NCBI GenBank assembly: GCA_029267445.1
Contig: JAJUIU010000029.1
Coordinates: 1 to 42,885 of the forward strand
Source: Rhodospirillaceae bacterium
Lineage (GTDB): Bacteria > Pseudomonadota > Alphaproteobacteria > Azospirillales > Azospirillaceae
Reading direction: 5' to 3'
Length of the DNA: 42,885 nucleotides
Position numbers and translations under genes: made by a program. Positions 1 through 9,070 of the stretch are shown piece after piece. Within the stretch, counting starts at the first letter, position 1, and the number at the start of each line of letters is the position of its first letter. The notes below the pieces were generated by a model. The model had not been told where the DNA came from. It saw only the letters and a list, made by a program, of their open reading frames with translations, and searched no databases.

Positions 1-1
1 C

Positions 2-268
2 AAGCGCTTCGCCGCCAAGGAGGCCTGCGCCAAGGCGCTGGGCACCGGGTTCCGGCGTGGCGTGTTCTGGCGCGACATGGGGGTGGTCAACCTGCCCGGC
101 GGGCGGCCGACCATGCGCCTGACGGGCGGGGCGCTTGACCGCTTGCGGGAGATCACGCCGCCGGGCATGGTGCCGGTCGTGCACGTCACCCTCACGGACG
201 AGATGCCCCTGGCCCAGGCCTTCGTCGTCATCTCCGCGGAACCGGCGCCGTCCGACAAGGGCCAGTGA
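2..268 (+). CDS. acpS: holo-[acyl-carrier-protein] synthase, C-terminal part
   Basis: AcpS transfers 4'-phosphopantetheine from CoA to the serine of apo-ACP in the cytoplasm, activating fatty acid synthesis. The visible part begins with [15 protein letters not shown], the family's conserved helix with the metal-binding Glu and the K-A-L-G-T-G segment, and continues through the terminal beta strands to a TGA. The 5' half, including the first catalytic Asp, lies outside the window. It is followed by lepB after 4 bp, and the acpS-lepB-rnc-era order is common in alphaproteobacteria. The identification rests on one strong motif plus context. Confidence 0.9.
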   Translation, partial: KRFAAKEACAKALGTGFRRGVFWRDMGVVNLPGGRPTMRLTGGALDRLREITPPGMVPVVHVTLTDEMPLAQAFVVISAEPAPSDKGQ

Positions 269-272
269 TCCC

Positions 273-1076
273 ATGAGCATGGAAGACCGCGGCCTTGCCG
301 CCACCGGAGAACGACCCGCCTTGACCCAGACCGTGAAGAAGAAGGACGAGGGGGGCTGGCTGGAATCCTTCCGCACCATCGCCATCACCGTGGTGATCGC
401 ACTCGGGGTGCGTGTCTTCGCGTTCGAGCCGTTCAACATCCCCTCCGGCTCGATGATCCCCTCCCTGCTGGTCGGCGACTATCTGTTCGTTTCCAAGTAC
501 AGCTACGGCTACAGCAAGCACACCGTCGCCTTGGGCTTCGACGTCTTCGACGGCCGCGTGCTCGGCAGCATGCCGGAGCGTGGCGACGTGGCCGTCTTCA
601 AGCTGCCGCTCGACAACCGCACCGACTACATCAAGCGCATCGTCGGGCTGCCCGGCGACCGGGTGCAGGTGATCGACGGCGTCCTCCACCTGAACGGGGA
701 GCCGGTGAAGCGTGACCGGATCGAGGATCACCGCGTGGGCGAGGTGCTGGGCACGGCGGTCACCGTGCCCCAGTATGTGGAAACGCTGCCCGGCGGGCGC
801 ACCCATCGCATCATCGAGCAGTCGGGCGATCAGGGCGCGCTGGACAACACCCCGGTCTATGTCGTTCCGCCCGACCATGTCTTCGCCATGGGCGACAACC
901 GCGACAATTCCCAGGACAGCCGGGTGCTGAACTCGGTCGGCTTCATCCCGATGGAGAATCTGGTCGGCCGGGCGGAGTTCATCTTCTTCTCGCTGGAGGA
1001 GGGGACGCGCTTCTGGGAGGTCTGGGAATGGCCCAAGGCCCTGCGCGTCGGCCGCCTGTTCGACGCCGTGGAATGA
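273..1076 (+). CDS. lepB: signal peptidase I
   Basis: LepB cleaves signal peptides from exported preproteins at the outer face of the inner membrane, using a Ser/Lys dyad. Of 267 residues, 36-50 form the single membrane anchor. Box B (PSGSMIPSLL) gives nucleophile Ser60, box D (YIKRIVGLPGDR) gives general base Lys121, and box E (MGDNRDNSQDSR) is intact. The start is the ATG 4 bp after the acpS stop; ATG 279 (two codons on) is an alternative. The reading frame stays open upstream, but that part overlaps acpS and is not coding. The stop overlaps the rnc start (ATGA), indicating translational coupling. Confidence 0.95.
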   Translation: MSMEDRGLAATGERPALTQTVKKKDEGGWLESFRTIAITVVIALGVRVFAFEPFNIPSGSMIPSLLVGDYLFVSKYSYGYSKHTVALGFDVFDGRVLGSMPERGDVAVFKLPLDNRTDYIKRIVGLPGDRVQVIDGVLHLNGEPVKRDRIEDHRVGEVLGTAVTVPQYVETLPGGRTHRIIEQSGDQGALDNTPVYVVPPDHVFAMGDNRDNSQDSRVLNSVGFIPMENLVGRAEFIFFSLEEGTRFWEVWEWPKALRVGRLFDAVE

Positions 1077-1777
1077 CCGCACAGCAAGCGCCCGCCGACG
1101 ATCTGGCGCGGCTCGGCCGCGTCCTCGGCCACGTCTTCGCCGACCCCGACCTTCTCGTCCAGGCCGTCTCCCATCCCAGCCTGCTCGGCCTCGCGCGCAA
1201 CGCCGCGCGGGGCTACGAGCGGCTGGAGTTCCTGGGCGACCGGGTGCTCGGCCTCGTGGTCGCCGAATGGCTGCTGGAGCGTTTCCCGGATGAGGCGGAG
1301 GGGGCTATCGCCCGTCGCCACACGGCGCTGGTGCGGGCCGAAAGCCTCGCCCTGGTGGCGGAGGCGATCGATCTTGGCGCCCATCTGCGCCTCTCAGCCG
1401 GGGAGGGCGGGGCGGAGATGCGGCCCACGCCGAACGTGCTTGCCGACGCCTGCGAGGCCGTGATCGGCGCGCTCTACATCGATGGTGGGCTGGAGGCCGC
1501 GCGGCGGTTCATCCGCGCCCGTTGGGCCGACCTGCTGGCGGGCGACGCCGCCCCGCCGCAGGATCCGAAGACGGCACTCCAGGAATGGGCCATGGCGCGC
1601 GGTCGCGGGTTACCGGAATACACGTTGCTCGGCCGCACCGGCCCGGACCACGCCCCCGCCTTCCAGGTGAAGGTGGCGGTCGCCGGGCTGGGGGAGGCGA
1701 CGGGCGAGGGGCCGTCCAAGCGGGCGGCGGAGAAGGCGGCCGCAGCGGCGCTGCTGCCGGGGACGATGCGGGCATGA
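1073..1777 (+). CDS. rnc: ribonuclease III
   Basis: RNase III cleaves double-stranded RNA in rRNA maturation and mRNA turnover. The 234-residue protein has the catalytic signature ERLEFLGDRVL at 49-59 (Glu52, Asp56) and the second metal-binding pair Asp125/Glu128 in PNVLADACEA. A C-terminal double-stranded RNA-binding domain starts near DPKTALQEWA and ends in GPSKRAAEKAAAAALL. The usual Ser of GDSVL is Arg here, a change I believe is frequent in alphaproteobacteria. ATG 1073 overlaps the lepB stop and the gene's own stop overlaps the era start, so lepB-rnc-era should be one transcript. Confidence 0.95.
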   Translation: MTAQQAPADDLARLGRVLGHVFADPDLLVQAVSHPSLLGLARNAARGYERLEFLGDRVLGLVVAEWLLERFPDEAEGAIARRHTALVRAESLALVAEAIDLGAHLRLSAGEGGAEMRPTPNVLADACEAVIGALYIDGGLEAARRFIRARWADLLAGDAAPPQDPKTALQEWAMARGRGLPEYTLLGRTGPDHAPAFQVKVAVAGLGEATGEGPSKRAAEKAAAAALLPGTMRA

Positions 1778-2754
1778 CCGACGATACGCACGACAACGAC
1801 TTCGAAGACGCCCTCGGCGACGATCTGGAAGCGCCGGACGACCTGACCCCGCTGCCGGAGCATCCGCGCGCCGGCTTCATCGCCCTGGTGGGCGCTCCCA
1901 ACGCCGGCAAATCCACGCTGCTGAACGCGCTGGTCGGGGCCAAGGTCTCCATCGTCAGCCCGAAGGTGCAGACCACGCGCTCCCGCGTGCTGGGCATCGC
2001 CATGGCGGGCGACTCCCAGCTCCTGTTCGTGGACCTGCCGGGCATCTTCAAGCCGCGCCGCCGGCTCGACCGCGCCATGGTCGCCGCCGCCTGGCAGGGG
2101 GCGACCGATGCCGACCTCGTCATGGTGCTCTACGACGCCTCGCAGTCCCGCATCGACGAGGACACCGCCGGCATCATCGATAAGCTGAAGGAATCCGGCC
2201 GTCCCGCCATCCTGGTCCTGAACAAGATCGACCTGATCAAGCGGGACCAGCTCCTGGCCATCGCGGCGTCGTTCGACACCCACGGCATCTTCTCCCGCAC
2301 CTTCATGGTCTCGGCCCTCACCGGGGACGGCCTTGCGGACCTTACCCGCCATCTCGCCGAAACGGTGCCGGAGGGGCCCTGGCTCTATCCGCCCGACCAG
2401 CTCTCCGACATGCCGCAGCGCCTGCTGGCGGCGGAGATCACGCGGGAGAAGCTGTTCCTCCAGCTCCATCAGGAACTCCCCTACGCCGCCACCGTGGAGA
2501 CGGAGAGCTGGGAGGAGTTCGACGACGGCAGCGTGAAGATCGGGCAGGTCGTCTATGTCCAGCGCGAAAGCCAGAAGGCCATCGTCCTCGGCAAGGGTGG
2601 TGCCCGCATCAAGCAGATCAGCACCGCCGCGCGGGCCGAGATCGAGACCCTGCTGGAACAGCGCGTCCACCTGTTCCTGTTCGTGAAGGTGCGGGAGAAC
2701 TGGGTCGACGACCGCGAGCGCTACGAGCCCTGGGGTCTGGACTACAACGCCTAA
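1774..2754 (+). CDS. era: ribosome-assembly GTPase Era
   Basis: Era binds the 3' end of 16S rRNA and couples GTP hydrolysis to 30S maturation. The 326-residue protein has a P-loop GAPNAGKST (40-48), a G3 motif DLPG, a G4 motif NKID, and a C-terminal KH domain with the GKGGARIKQI loop. About 30 acidic residues precede the G domain (MTDDTHDNDFEDALGDD), longer than the E. coli N terminus. The ATG overlaps the rnc stop by 4 bp. It ends 20 bp from the convergent GGDEF-EAL gene; I see no strong terminator hairpin in that gap. Confidence 0.95.
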   Translation: MTDDTHDNDFEDALGDDLEAPDDLTPLPEHPRAGFIALVGAPNAGKSTLLNALVGAKVSIVSPKVQTTRSRVLGIAMAGDSQLLFVDLPGIFKPRRRLDRAMVAAAWQGATDADLVMVLYDASQSRIDEDTAGIIDKLKESGRPAILVLNKIDLIKRDQLLAIAASFDTHGIFSRTFMVSALTGDGLADLTRHLAETVPEGPWLYPPDQLSDMPQRLLAAEITREKLFLQLHQELPYAATVETESWEEFDDGSVKIGQVVYVQRESQKAIVLGKGGARIKQISTAARAEIETLLEQRVHLFLFVKVRENWVDDRERYEPWGLDYNA

Positions 2755-2774
2755 GGTCCTATAACGCCTGAGCC

Positions 2775-4472
2775 TCAGCGTTCCAGCAGCGCCGCCGCCG
2801 CCTCCGGCGACAGGGGCGGGGAGAAGAAGTAGCCCTGGCCGTAATGGCAGTGCAGGCCGCGCAGGAAGGCGACCTCCAGCTCGCTCTCGATGCCTTCCGC
2901 CACCACGTCCAGGTCCAGGGCTGCCGCCAGCATGGTGATGATGCGGGCGATCTCCGCCCGCCGGTCGCCGCTGCCCGTGGCCCGCACGAAGCTGCGGTCG
3001 ATCTTGAGCGTGTCCACCGGATAGCGGTGCAGATAGCTCAAGGACGAGAATCCCGTCCCGAAATCGTCCAGCGACAGCCGCACGCCCCGTTCGCGGATGG
3101 CGTGCATCAGACGGGCGCAGTGTTCCGGGTCGGAATGCAGCAGGCTTTCGGTGATCTCCAGCTTCAGCGCCGCCGGCTCCACGCCCGTGTCGGCCAGCAC
3201 CTGGTCCACCACGCGGGCCAGATCGTCCTCCTGGAGCTGGCGGCCCGACACGTTGATGCTCATGAACAGGTCGCGGCCCGTCTCCCGCCGCCACGCCGCG
3301 ACCTGGCGCGACGCTTCCGCCAGCGCCCAGCGCCCGATCCGCAGGATCAGGCCGGTCTCCTCCGCCAGTGGCACGAATTCCGACGGGGGCACCGTGCCCC
3401 GCACCGGGTGGCGCCAGCGCACCAGCGCCTCGAACCCGGCGATCCCGCCGTCCGCCAGCCGCACGATCGGCTGGTACTGCAGGTGCAGCTCGCCCCGCTC
3501 CAGCCCCGCCCGCAGGTCGGATTCGGTCCGCAGGCGCGACAGGGCGCGTTCGCGCAGCGCGTCGTCGAACACCTCGATCCGCGCCCGCCCGTGCGCCTTG
3601 GCCCGCACCATGGCGAGGCCGGCGTCGCGCAGCATGTCGGCCGGGCTGGTGTAGCCGGTGTTGGACATGGCGATACCGGCCGACGCGGTGACGGTCACGG
3701 TGCCGCCGCCCGGCATGGCGATCGGCTCGGCCACCCCGGCGGCCAGCCGCTCCGTCGCCGTGATGGCGGAGGTCGCGTCGGCGTTGCCGTCCATCAGCAC
3801 GCCGAACTGGTCCGCCGCCACGCGCGCCACCGTGTCGCCGACCCGGCGCGCCTCGTCCAGCCGCCCGGCCACGGCCCGCAGCACATGGTCGCCGGCCGCC
3901 GGCCCCATGGCGTCGTTCACGCCCGACAGCCGGTCCAGCCCGATCAGCACCACGGCGAACTGCCCGTCGTCCGGCCGCCGCCGCCGGTCCATTGCCTGAC
4001 CGACGCGGTCCAGCAGCACGGCCCGGTTCGGAAGCCCCGTCAGCCCGTCCTGGAAGGCGTCGCGCAGCGCCTGTTCCTCAAGCCGCTTGCGGGCGGTGAT
4101 GTCGGTGATCGTGCCGGAGATGCGCCGCGCCTGGCCGTCGGCCCCGGCGATCGCCGCCCCCCGCACCAGCAGCCACAGCTCCGATCCGCCGGCATGGGCC
4201 ACCCTGGCCTCGCGCTCGACCCGGTCCGAATCGCCCTGCCGCAGCAGGTCCAGTGCGGCGCGCAGGGCCGGCAGGTCGTCCTTGTGGAACCGCTCCAGCC
4301 AGGCGTCGGGGGCCACCACCGTCTCGCCACCCCGGCTTCCCAGCATCTCGCCCCAGCGGGCGGACAGGTGGACCACACCCTCCGGCACGCGCCAGTCCCA
4401 GATCGCGTCATTGGCGCCGCGCGCCGCCAGGGCATAGCGCTCGAGTTCGTCTTGGGGCGTGCGGGCGTTCAA
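2775..4472 (-). CDS. PAS-GGDEF-EAL c-di-GMP phosphodiesterase (degenerate GGDEF)
   Basis: Predicted cyclic-di-GMP turnover enzyme of 565 residues. A PAS fold (about 10-128) ends in the typical GTITDITARKRLEEQ linker. A GGDEF domain (about 138-300) follows, then an EAL domain (about 315-563). The signature at 219-223 reads AADQF instead of GGDEF, so cyclase activity is unlikely, although the product-binding I-site R210-x-x-D213 is kept. The EAL half looks active: FEAL (347-350), EITESLL, DDFGTGFSSL and AEGIES are all present. No ATG fits; the start proposed is TTG 4472, just before the PAS domain, without a clear Shine-Dalgarno. The open frame further upstream overlaps recO and has no domain character. 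Convergent with era. Confidence 0.85.
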   Translation of the reverse strand: MNARTPQDELERYALAARGANDAIWDWRVPEGVVHLSARWGEMLGSRGGETVVAPDAWLERFHKDDLPALRAALDLLRQGDSDRVEREARVAHAGGSELWLLVRGAAIAGADGQARRISGTITDITARKRLEEQALRDAFQDGLTGLPNRAVLLDRVGQAMDRRRRPDDGQFAVVLIGLDRLSGVNDAMGPAAGDHVLRAVAGRLDEARRVGDTVARVAADQFGVLMDGNADATSAITATERLAAGVAEPIAMPGGGTVTVTASAGIAMSNTGYTSPADMLRDAGLAMVRAKAHGRARIEVFDDALRERALSRLRTESDLRAGLERGELHLQYQPIVRLADGGIAGFEALVRWRHPVRGTVPPSEFVPLAEETGLILRIGRWALAEASRQVAAWRRETGRDLFMSINVSGRQLQEDDLARVVDQVLADTGVEPAALKLEITESLLHSDPEHCARLMHAIRERGVRLSLDDFGTGFSSLSYLHRYPVDTLKIDRSFVRATGSGDRRAEIARIITMLAAALDLDVVAEGIESELEVAFLRGLHCHYGQGYFFSPPLSPEAAAALLER

Positions 4473-4508
4473 GGAGGGCCGGCGGGGACGGAGGATGGAC
4501 CTGCCCGA

Positions 4509-4532
4509 TGGTATACCACCGCGGTTCCGGAA
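4509..4532. promoter_or_regulatory. two palindromes in the divergent GGDEF-EAL / recO promoter region
   Basis: The 106-bp gap between the divergent starts (TTG 4472 minus, ATG 4579 plus) holds two perfect palindromes: TGGTATACCA at 4509-4518 and TTCCGGAA at 4525-4532. The AT-rich core of the first could serve as a -10 region in either direction. A regulator-binding role is inference; no known consensus was matched. Confidence 0.3.
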
Positions 4533-4578
4533 AGATATGCCGGGTCTGCCGGACACCGTCTCTGCTATGAGGATCGGC

Positions 4579-5334
4579 ATGGACTTCACCGACGACGCCA
4601 TCCTGCTCTCGGCCCGTCCCCATGGGGAGACGGCGGCGCTCGCCGTGCTGCTGACGCGGGACCACGGCCGCCACGCCGGCCTCGTCCATGGCGGGCAGGG
4701 CAGCCGGATGCGCGCCGTGCTGGAGCCGGGCAACCGTGTGGCCGCCCACTGGCGCGCCCGGCTGGCCGAACAGCTCGGCACCTGGACGCTGGAGCTGGAA
4801 CGCGCCACCGGGGCCGGTCTGCTGGACGATCCGGTGCGACTCGCGGCCCTGTCCTCCTGCTGCGCCCTGCTGGACGCCATCCTGCCGGAGCGTGAGCCGC
4901 ATCCGGAGGTGTTCGCGGCGACGCTGGCCCTGTTCGACGCGCTGGATTCGGATGTCTGGGCGGAAATCTACGTGCGCTGGGAGGTCGGGTTGCTGGAGGT
5001 CGCCGGCTTCGGCCTCGACCTCTCCCGCTGTGCCGCCACCGGCCAGATCCCGGCGGCGAACGACCAGCTCGCCTTCGTCAGCCCGCGCACCGGCCGCGCC
5101 GTGTCGCTCTCCGCGTCCGAACCGTTCCGCGACAAGCTGCTGCCCCTGCCGCCCTTCCTGGTCGGCCGGTCGGACGGCGGGCCTGAGGAGGTATCGGCCG
5201 GTCTCGACCTTACCGGCCACTTCCTGGAACGCCATGTGTTCGCCCTGCGCCATACCGAGGTGCCGCCGGCGCGGACGCGATTCGTTGATCGCTATCGCAA
5301 GACGCACACAACATCTGGTACAAATCCGGCATGA
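4579..5334 (+). CDS. recO: DNA repair protein RecO
   Basis: RecO works with RecF and RecR to load RecA at single-stranded gaps. The 251-residue product begins [20 protein letters not shown], the OB-fold start typical of the family, and continues with [10 protein letters not shown] and an alpha-helical C-terminal domain. The four-cysteine zinc site of some RecO proteins is not visible. ATG 4579 was chosen because the family motif begins here; ATG 4567 is a possible alternative, and the frame further upstream has no RecO similarity. The stop overlaps the parC start (ATGA). Confidence 0.9.
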   Translation: MDFTDDAILLSARPHGETAALAVLLTRDHGRHAGLVHGGQGSRMRAVLEPGNRVAAHWRARLAEQLGTWTLELERATGAGLLDDPVRLAALSSCCALLDAILPEREPHPEVFAATLALFDALDSDVWAEIYVRWEVGLLEVAGFGLDLSRCAATGQIPAANDQLAFVSPRTGRAVSLSASEPFRDKLLPLPPFLVGRSDGGPEEVSAGLDLTGHFLERHVFALRHTEVPPARTRFVDRYRKTHTTSGTNPA

Positions 5335-7589
5335 CCGACGCCGCCTTCGAGATCCTGGACAAGCAGCTCGCCGACGCCCTGGGTGAGCGCTACCTGTCCT
5401 ACGCCCTGTCCACCATCGTCTCCCGCTCGCTGCCCGACGTGCGCGATGGGCTGAAGCCGGTGCATCGGCGCCTGCTGTTCGCGATGAACCAGCTCAAGCT
5501 GGACCCCAACACCATGCCGAAGAAGTCGGCCCGCGTGGTCGGCGACGTCATCGGCAAGTTCCATCCCCATGGCGACCAGTCCGTCTACGACGCGCTGGTG
5601 CGTCTGGCGCAGGATTTCGCCGCCCGCTACCCGCTGGTGGAGGGGCAGGGCAACTTCGGCAACATCGACGGCGATAACGCCGCCGCGATGCGGTACACCG
5701 AGGCCAAGCTGACCGCGGTCGCCAAGGCCATGCTCGACGGCATCGACGAGGATGCCATCGACATGCGGCCCACATACGACGGGGAGGGGGAGGAGCCGAT
5801 CGTCCTCCCGGCCGCCTTCCCGAACCTGCTGGCGAACGGTGCGGCCGGCATCGCGGTGGGCATGGCGACCAGCATCCCGCCCCACAATGTGGGCGAACTG
5901 TGCGACGCCCTGCGCCTGATCGTGGATCGGGAGCTGCTGCCCGCCAATCCCAAGCCGGTGACGGTGGACGACCTCGTCACCCTCATCCCCGGCCCGGACT
6001 TCCCCACCGGCGGCGTGCTGGTCGAAAGCCGCGACACCGTGCGGGAGGCCTACCGGACCGGGCGCGGCTCCTTCCGCATCCGCGCGAAGTGGGCGAAGGA
6101 GCCGCTGGGCCAGGGCACCTGGCAGGTGGTGGTCACCGAGATCCCCTACCAGGTCCAGAAGTCCCGCCTGATCGAGAAGATGGCGGAGCTGCTGGCCGAG
6201 AAGAAGCTGCCGCTGCTGGAGGACGTGCGCGACGAATCGGCGGAGGACATCCGGCTGGTGCTGGTGCCCAAGAGCCGCAACGTCGACCCCGCCGTGCTGA
6301 TGGAGCAGCTGTTCCGCCACACGGACCTGGAGACGCGCTTCAGCCTCAACATGAACGTGCTGGACGGCGGCCTCGTCCCCCGCGTCATGACCCTGCACGA
6401 GGTGCTGCACGCCTTCCTGGATCACCGCCGCGACGTGCTGGAGCGCCGCTCCCGCCACCGGCTGGGCAAGATCGACCACCGGCTGGAGGTGCTCGCCGGC
6501 TATTTGATCGCCTATCTGAACCTGGACGAGGTGATCCGCATCATCCGGGAGGAGGACGAGCCCAAACAGGAGCTGATGCGGACCTTCAGCCTGACCGATG
6601 TGCAGGCCGAGGCGATCCTCAACATGCGCCTGCGCAGCCTTCGCAAGCTCGAGGAGTTCGAGCTGAGGAAGGAGCATGAGGCCCTGACCAGGGAGCGGGC
6701 GGAGCTGGCGGCCCTGCTGGAGGACCCGAAGAAGCGCTGGAAGGCCATCGGGGCCGAGATCGCCGACATGAAGAAGAAGTTCGGGCAGGCCACGGCGCTG
6801 GGTGCCCGCCGGACGGAGGTCGCCGACGCCCCGGCCGAGATCGTGGTGCCCGTGGACGCCCTGATCGAGCGCGAGCCGATCACGGTCTTCCTGTCGGAGA
6901 AGGGCTGGATCCGCGCCGTCGCCAAGCACCTGCCCCCGGCCGAGGTCGCTGAGGCCAAGTACAAGGAGGGGGACGGGGAGCGTTTCGTCCTGCATGCGGA
7001 AACGACGGACAAGCTCCTCGTCTTCGCCAGCAACGGCAAGTTCTACACGCTTTCGGCCGACAAGCTGCCGCGCGGGCGCGGCTTCGGGGAGCCTGTGCGC
7101 CTGATGGTGGACCTCGGCGACGCGGAGATCATGACCGTGCTCCGGTACCGCCCCGGTCAGAAGCTCGTTGTCGCCAGCAGCGACGGGCGCGGCTTCCAGG
7201 TCCCGGCGGACGAGGTCATCGCCCAGACCCGGGCCGGCAAGCAGGTCCTGAATGTGGGCGACGGCGTCACCGCCATGGTGGCCGTCCCGGTGGATGGCGA
7301 CGCCATCGCCGTCATCGGCAACAACCGCAAGCTCCTCGTCTTCAAGCTGGAGGAGCTGCCGGAGATGGCGCGCGGCAAGGGCGTAACTCTCCAGAAGTAC
7401 AAGGACGCCAGCCTGTCCGACCTCAAGGTCTTCACCCTGGCCGACGGCCTGTCCTGGCAGCTCGGCGGCTCGGGCGAGCGGACGCGCACCGTGACCCTGC
7501 CGGAACTGTCCGGGTGGATGCTTTCCCGCGCCAGCCAGGGCAAGCTGCCGCCCACCGGCTTCCCGAAGAACAACAAGTTCAGCGGTTGA
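5331..7589 (+). CDS. parC: DNA topoisomerase IV subunit A
   Basis: ParC is the DNA-cleaving subunit of topoisomerase IV, which decatenates daughter chromosomes. The 752-residue length matches ParC rather than GyrA, which is usually above 850. Catalytic Tyr122 lies in [12 protein letters not shown]. The quinolone-determining region reads [15 protein letters not shown], with Gln83 and Asp87 at the positions of E. coli Ser80 and Glu84. The C-terminal third (about 500-740) has the beta-propeller repeats of the family. Translation is coupled to recO by a 4-bp overlap. Confidence 0.93.
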   Translation: MTDAAFEILDKQLADALGERYLSYALSTIVSRSLPDVRDGLKPVHRRLLFAMNQLKLDPNTMPKKSARVVGDVIGKFHPHGDQSVYDALVRLAQDFAARYPLVEGQGNFGNIDGDNAAAMRYTEAKLTAVAKAMLDGIDEDAIDMRPTYDGEGEEPIVLPAAFPNLLANGAAGIAVGMATSIPPHNVGELCDALRLIVDRELLPANPKPVTVDDLVTLIPGPDFPTGGVLVESRDTVREAYRTGRGSFRIRAKWAKEPLGQGTWQVVVTEIPYQVQKSRLIEKMAELLAEKKLPLLEDVRDESAEDIRLVLVPKSRNVDPAVLMEQLFRHTDLETRFSLNMNVLDGGLVPRVMTLHEVLHAFLDHRRDVLERRSRHRLGKIDHRLEVLAGYLIAYLNLDEVIRIIREEDEPKQELMRTFSLTDVQAEAILNMRLRSLRKLEEFELRKEHEALTRERAELAALLEDPKKRWKAIGAEIADMKKKFGQATALGARRTEVADAPAEIVVPVDALIEREPITVFLSEKGWIRAVAKHLPPAEVAEAKYKEGDGERFVLHAETTDKLLVFASNGKFYTLSADKLPRGRGFGEPVRLMVDLGDAEIMTVLRYRPGQKLVVASSDGRGFQVPADEVIAQTRAGKQVLNVGDGVTAMVAVPVDGDAIAVIGNNRKLLVFKLEELPEMARGKGVTLQKYKDASLSDLKVFTLADGLSWQLGGSGERTRTVTLPELSGWMLSRASQGKLPPTGFPKNNKFSG

Positions 7590-7819
7590 CGCGCGCCGGG
7601 CCGGCCGGGGGCCTTGCGCGATGCTCCGGTTCGGGTTATAGGAATATTTGCACAGTCGCGGAGTTGTGCCCGGCTTCGATGCGCGTCTTGTCGACTGTGC
7701 GGTCCTGACGCCTGCGCCTTGAGGCTGAAACGCCGACGTGACACCGTGGTTGTTCACGCCGGGCGGCGTCCGTCCGCCCCCGGGCCTGACATGCCTTCCC
7801 ATTCCGTGATCGAGGATGC
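7590..7819. promoter_or_regulatory. leader with a perfect 9-bp inverted repeat upstream of the sensor kinase
   Basis: This 230-bp gap contains GCACAGTCG at 7650-7658 and its exact complement CGACTGTGC at 7692-7700, separated by 33 bases. Inside, CGCG sits close to each arm and could extend the pairing. An AT-rich stretch (TTATAGGAATATTT, 7636-7649) lies immediately before the first arm and is the best promoter -10 candidate. The element may be a folded 5' leader or a two-site operator for the downstream kinase; the sequence alone does not decide. No T-run follows, so a terminator is not supported. Confidence 0.4.
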
Positions 7820-9061
7820 ATGCCGCACATGAACCAGGATCGAACCCGTCCGGGACAGGAGGACGCGGAGAAGCGCATCAACGCCCTGGAGCATTGGGGT
7901 GGTGCGTTCGTCGCGGCGGTGCGGGCCACACGCATGCCGATGGTCGTCACCGATCCCGGGGTGGCCGGGAACCCGATCATCTACGCCAATCCAGCCTTCC
8001 TCGCTTTGTGCGGCTACGACATGGGGGAGATTCTCGGGCAGAACTACCTGTTCCTCGTCAATGAGGACGCTGAACCCGGGTTGGCTCTGCGGGCGCGGGC
8101 CGCCCTGGCCGCCCACGACGACCTGCAGGAGGAGATCGCGTTCCGTCGCAAGGACGGCCGGCGCATCTGGGTGGCCGCCTTCATCAGCCCGGTGCTGATC
8201 GAGGGGCGCATCGTCCAGCATTTCGCCTCCTTCCTCGATATCACCCGCCGCGTGGAACTTGAACATCAACTGAAGGACGCGAAGGCCACGCTGGAACGTC
8301 GGGTCACCCAACGCACGCGAACACTGCAGGCCACCAACGCCCGGCTCGAGGCTGAGATCGAACGGCGGTCGCGTCTGGAGCAGGTGTTGCGTGACAGTCT
8401 TCTGCAGCGGGAGGAGGATCTGCGTTACCGGGGCATCCTCGCCCGCGAGATCGACCACCGGACGAAGAACGCGCTTCAGACCGCCGCCGCGATGCTGCTC
8501 GTCCAGGCCACCCAGTCAAACGATCCTGCGGTGGCGGAGGCGTTGCGGACCGCCACTGGACGTCTGCACCGTATGGCCGAGGTGCATGCCCTGCTTTACC
8601 AGGGGCGGCAACCCGATAGCGTGGATGTCAGCGTGTATCTGCGGCGACTGGTCGAGGAACTGGGTGAGGCGCTCCAGCCTGCCAGGGGTCTCGTCCACCT
8701 CGGGTTCGATGCGGACGAACTCTTCGTCCACGCGGACATGGCGGTGGCTCTGGGCCTGTTCGTCGGCGAGGCGGTGACGAACGCCCTCAAGCACGCATTC
8801 CCCGAAGAACGCGCTGGTCGCATCGGCGTGGCGCTGCGGGCCGCTGACGATGGCCAGGTGCTTGTCGAAGTCGAAGATGACGGGGTGGGCCTGCCCATTT
8901 CCCGCCGCGAGGGTGGGATCGGGCTGCAACTGATGGAGGCCTTCGCCGACCGCCTGAATGGACAGGTGTCGGTCCGATCGGGCCAATCCGGCGGCACCCG
9001 GGTCAGCCTATGCTTCACGCGTCCGGGCACGGATCAGGATGCCGAGATGCCCGCGTCCTGA
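7820..9061 (+). CDS. LOV-like PAS sensor histidine kinase (HWE/HisKA_2 type)
   Basis: Soluble 413-residue sensor kinase. Residues about 35-145 form a PAS domain closely patterned on blue-light LOV domains (NPIIYANPAFLALCGY, then GQNYLFL at 73-79). The flavin-adduct cysteine of the LOV motif GxNCRFLQ is Tyr76, and other flavin contacts also look replaced. A coiled coil (about 145-200) leads to a HisKA_2/HWE-type box EIDHRTKNALQ with phospho-acceptor His213. The ATPase domain has EAVTNALKHAFP, DDGVGLP and GGIGLQLM. Kinases of this family often feed the alphaproteobacterial general stress response. GAGGA lies 3 bp before ATG 7820; ATG 7829 is an equal alternative. No response regulator is adjacent. 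Confidence 0.87.
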   Translation: MPHMNQDRTRPGQEDAEKRINALEHWGGAFVAAVRATRMPMVVTDPGVAGNPIIYANPAFLALCGYDMGEILGQNYLFLVNEDAEPGLALRARAALAAHDDLQEEIAFRRKDGRRIWVAAFISPVLIEGRIVQHFASFLDITRRVELEHQLKDAKATLERRVTQRTRTLQATNARLEAEIERRSRLEQVLRDSLLQREEDLRYRGILAREIDHRTKNALQTAAAMLLVQATQSNDPAVAEALRTATGRLHRMAEVHALLYQGRQPDSVDVSVYLRRLVEELGEALQPARGLVHLGFDADELFVHADMAVALGLFVGEAVTNALKHAFPEERAGRIGVALRAADDGQVLVEVEDDGVGLPISRREGGIGLQLMEAFADRLNGQVSVRSGQSGGTRVSLCFTRPGTDQDAEMPAS

Positions 9062-9070
9062 TCGGCCGCG

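Noticed and set aside
7590-7635. Rho-independent terminator after parC
   Set aside because: GC-rich self-complementary stretches exist but no T-run follows; support is insufficient.
5292-7802. 836-codon minus-strand frame opposite parC
   Set aside because: Shadow of parC; composition is His/Gln/Arg-rich without motifs.
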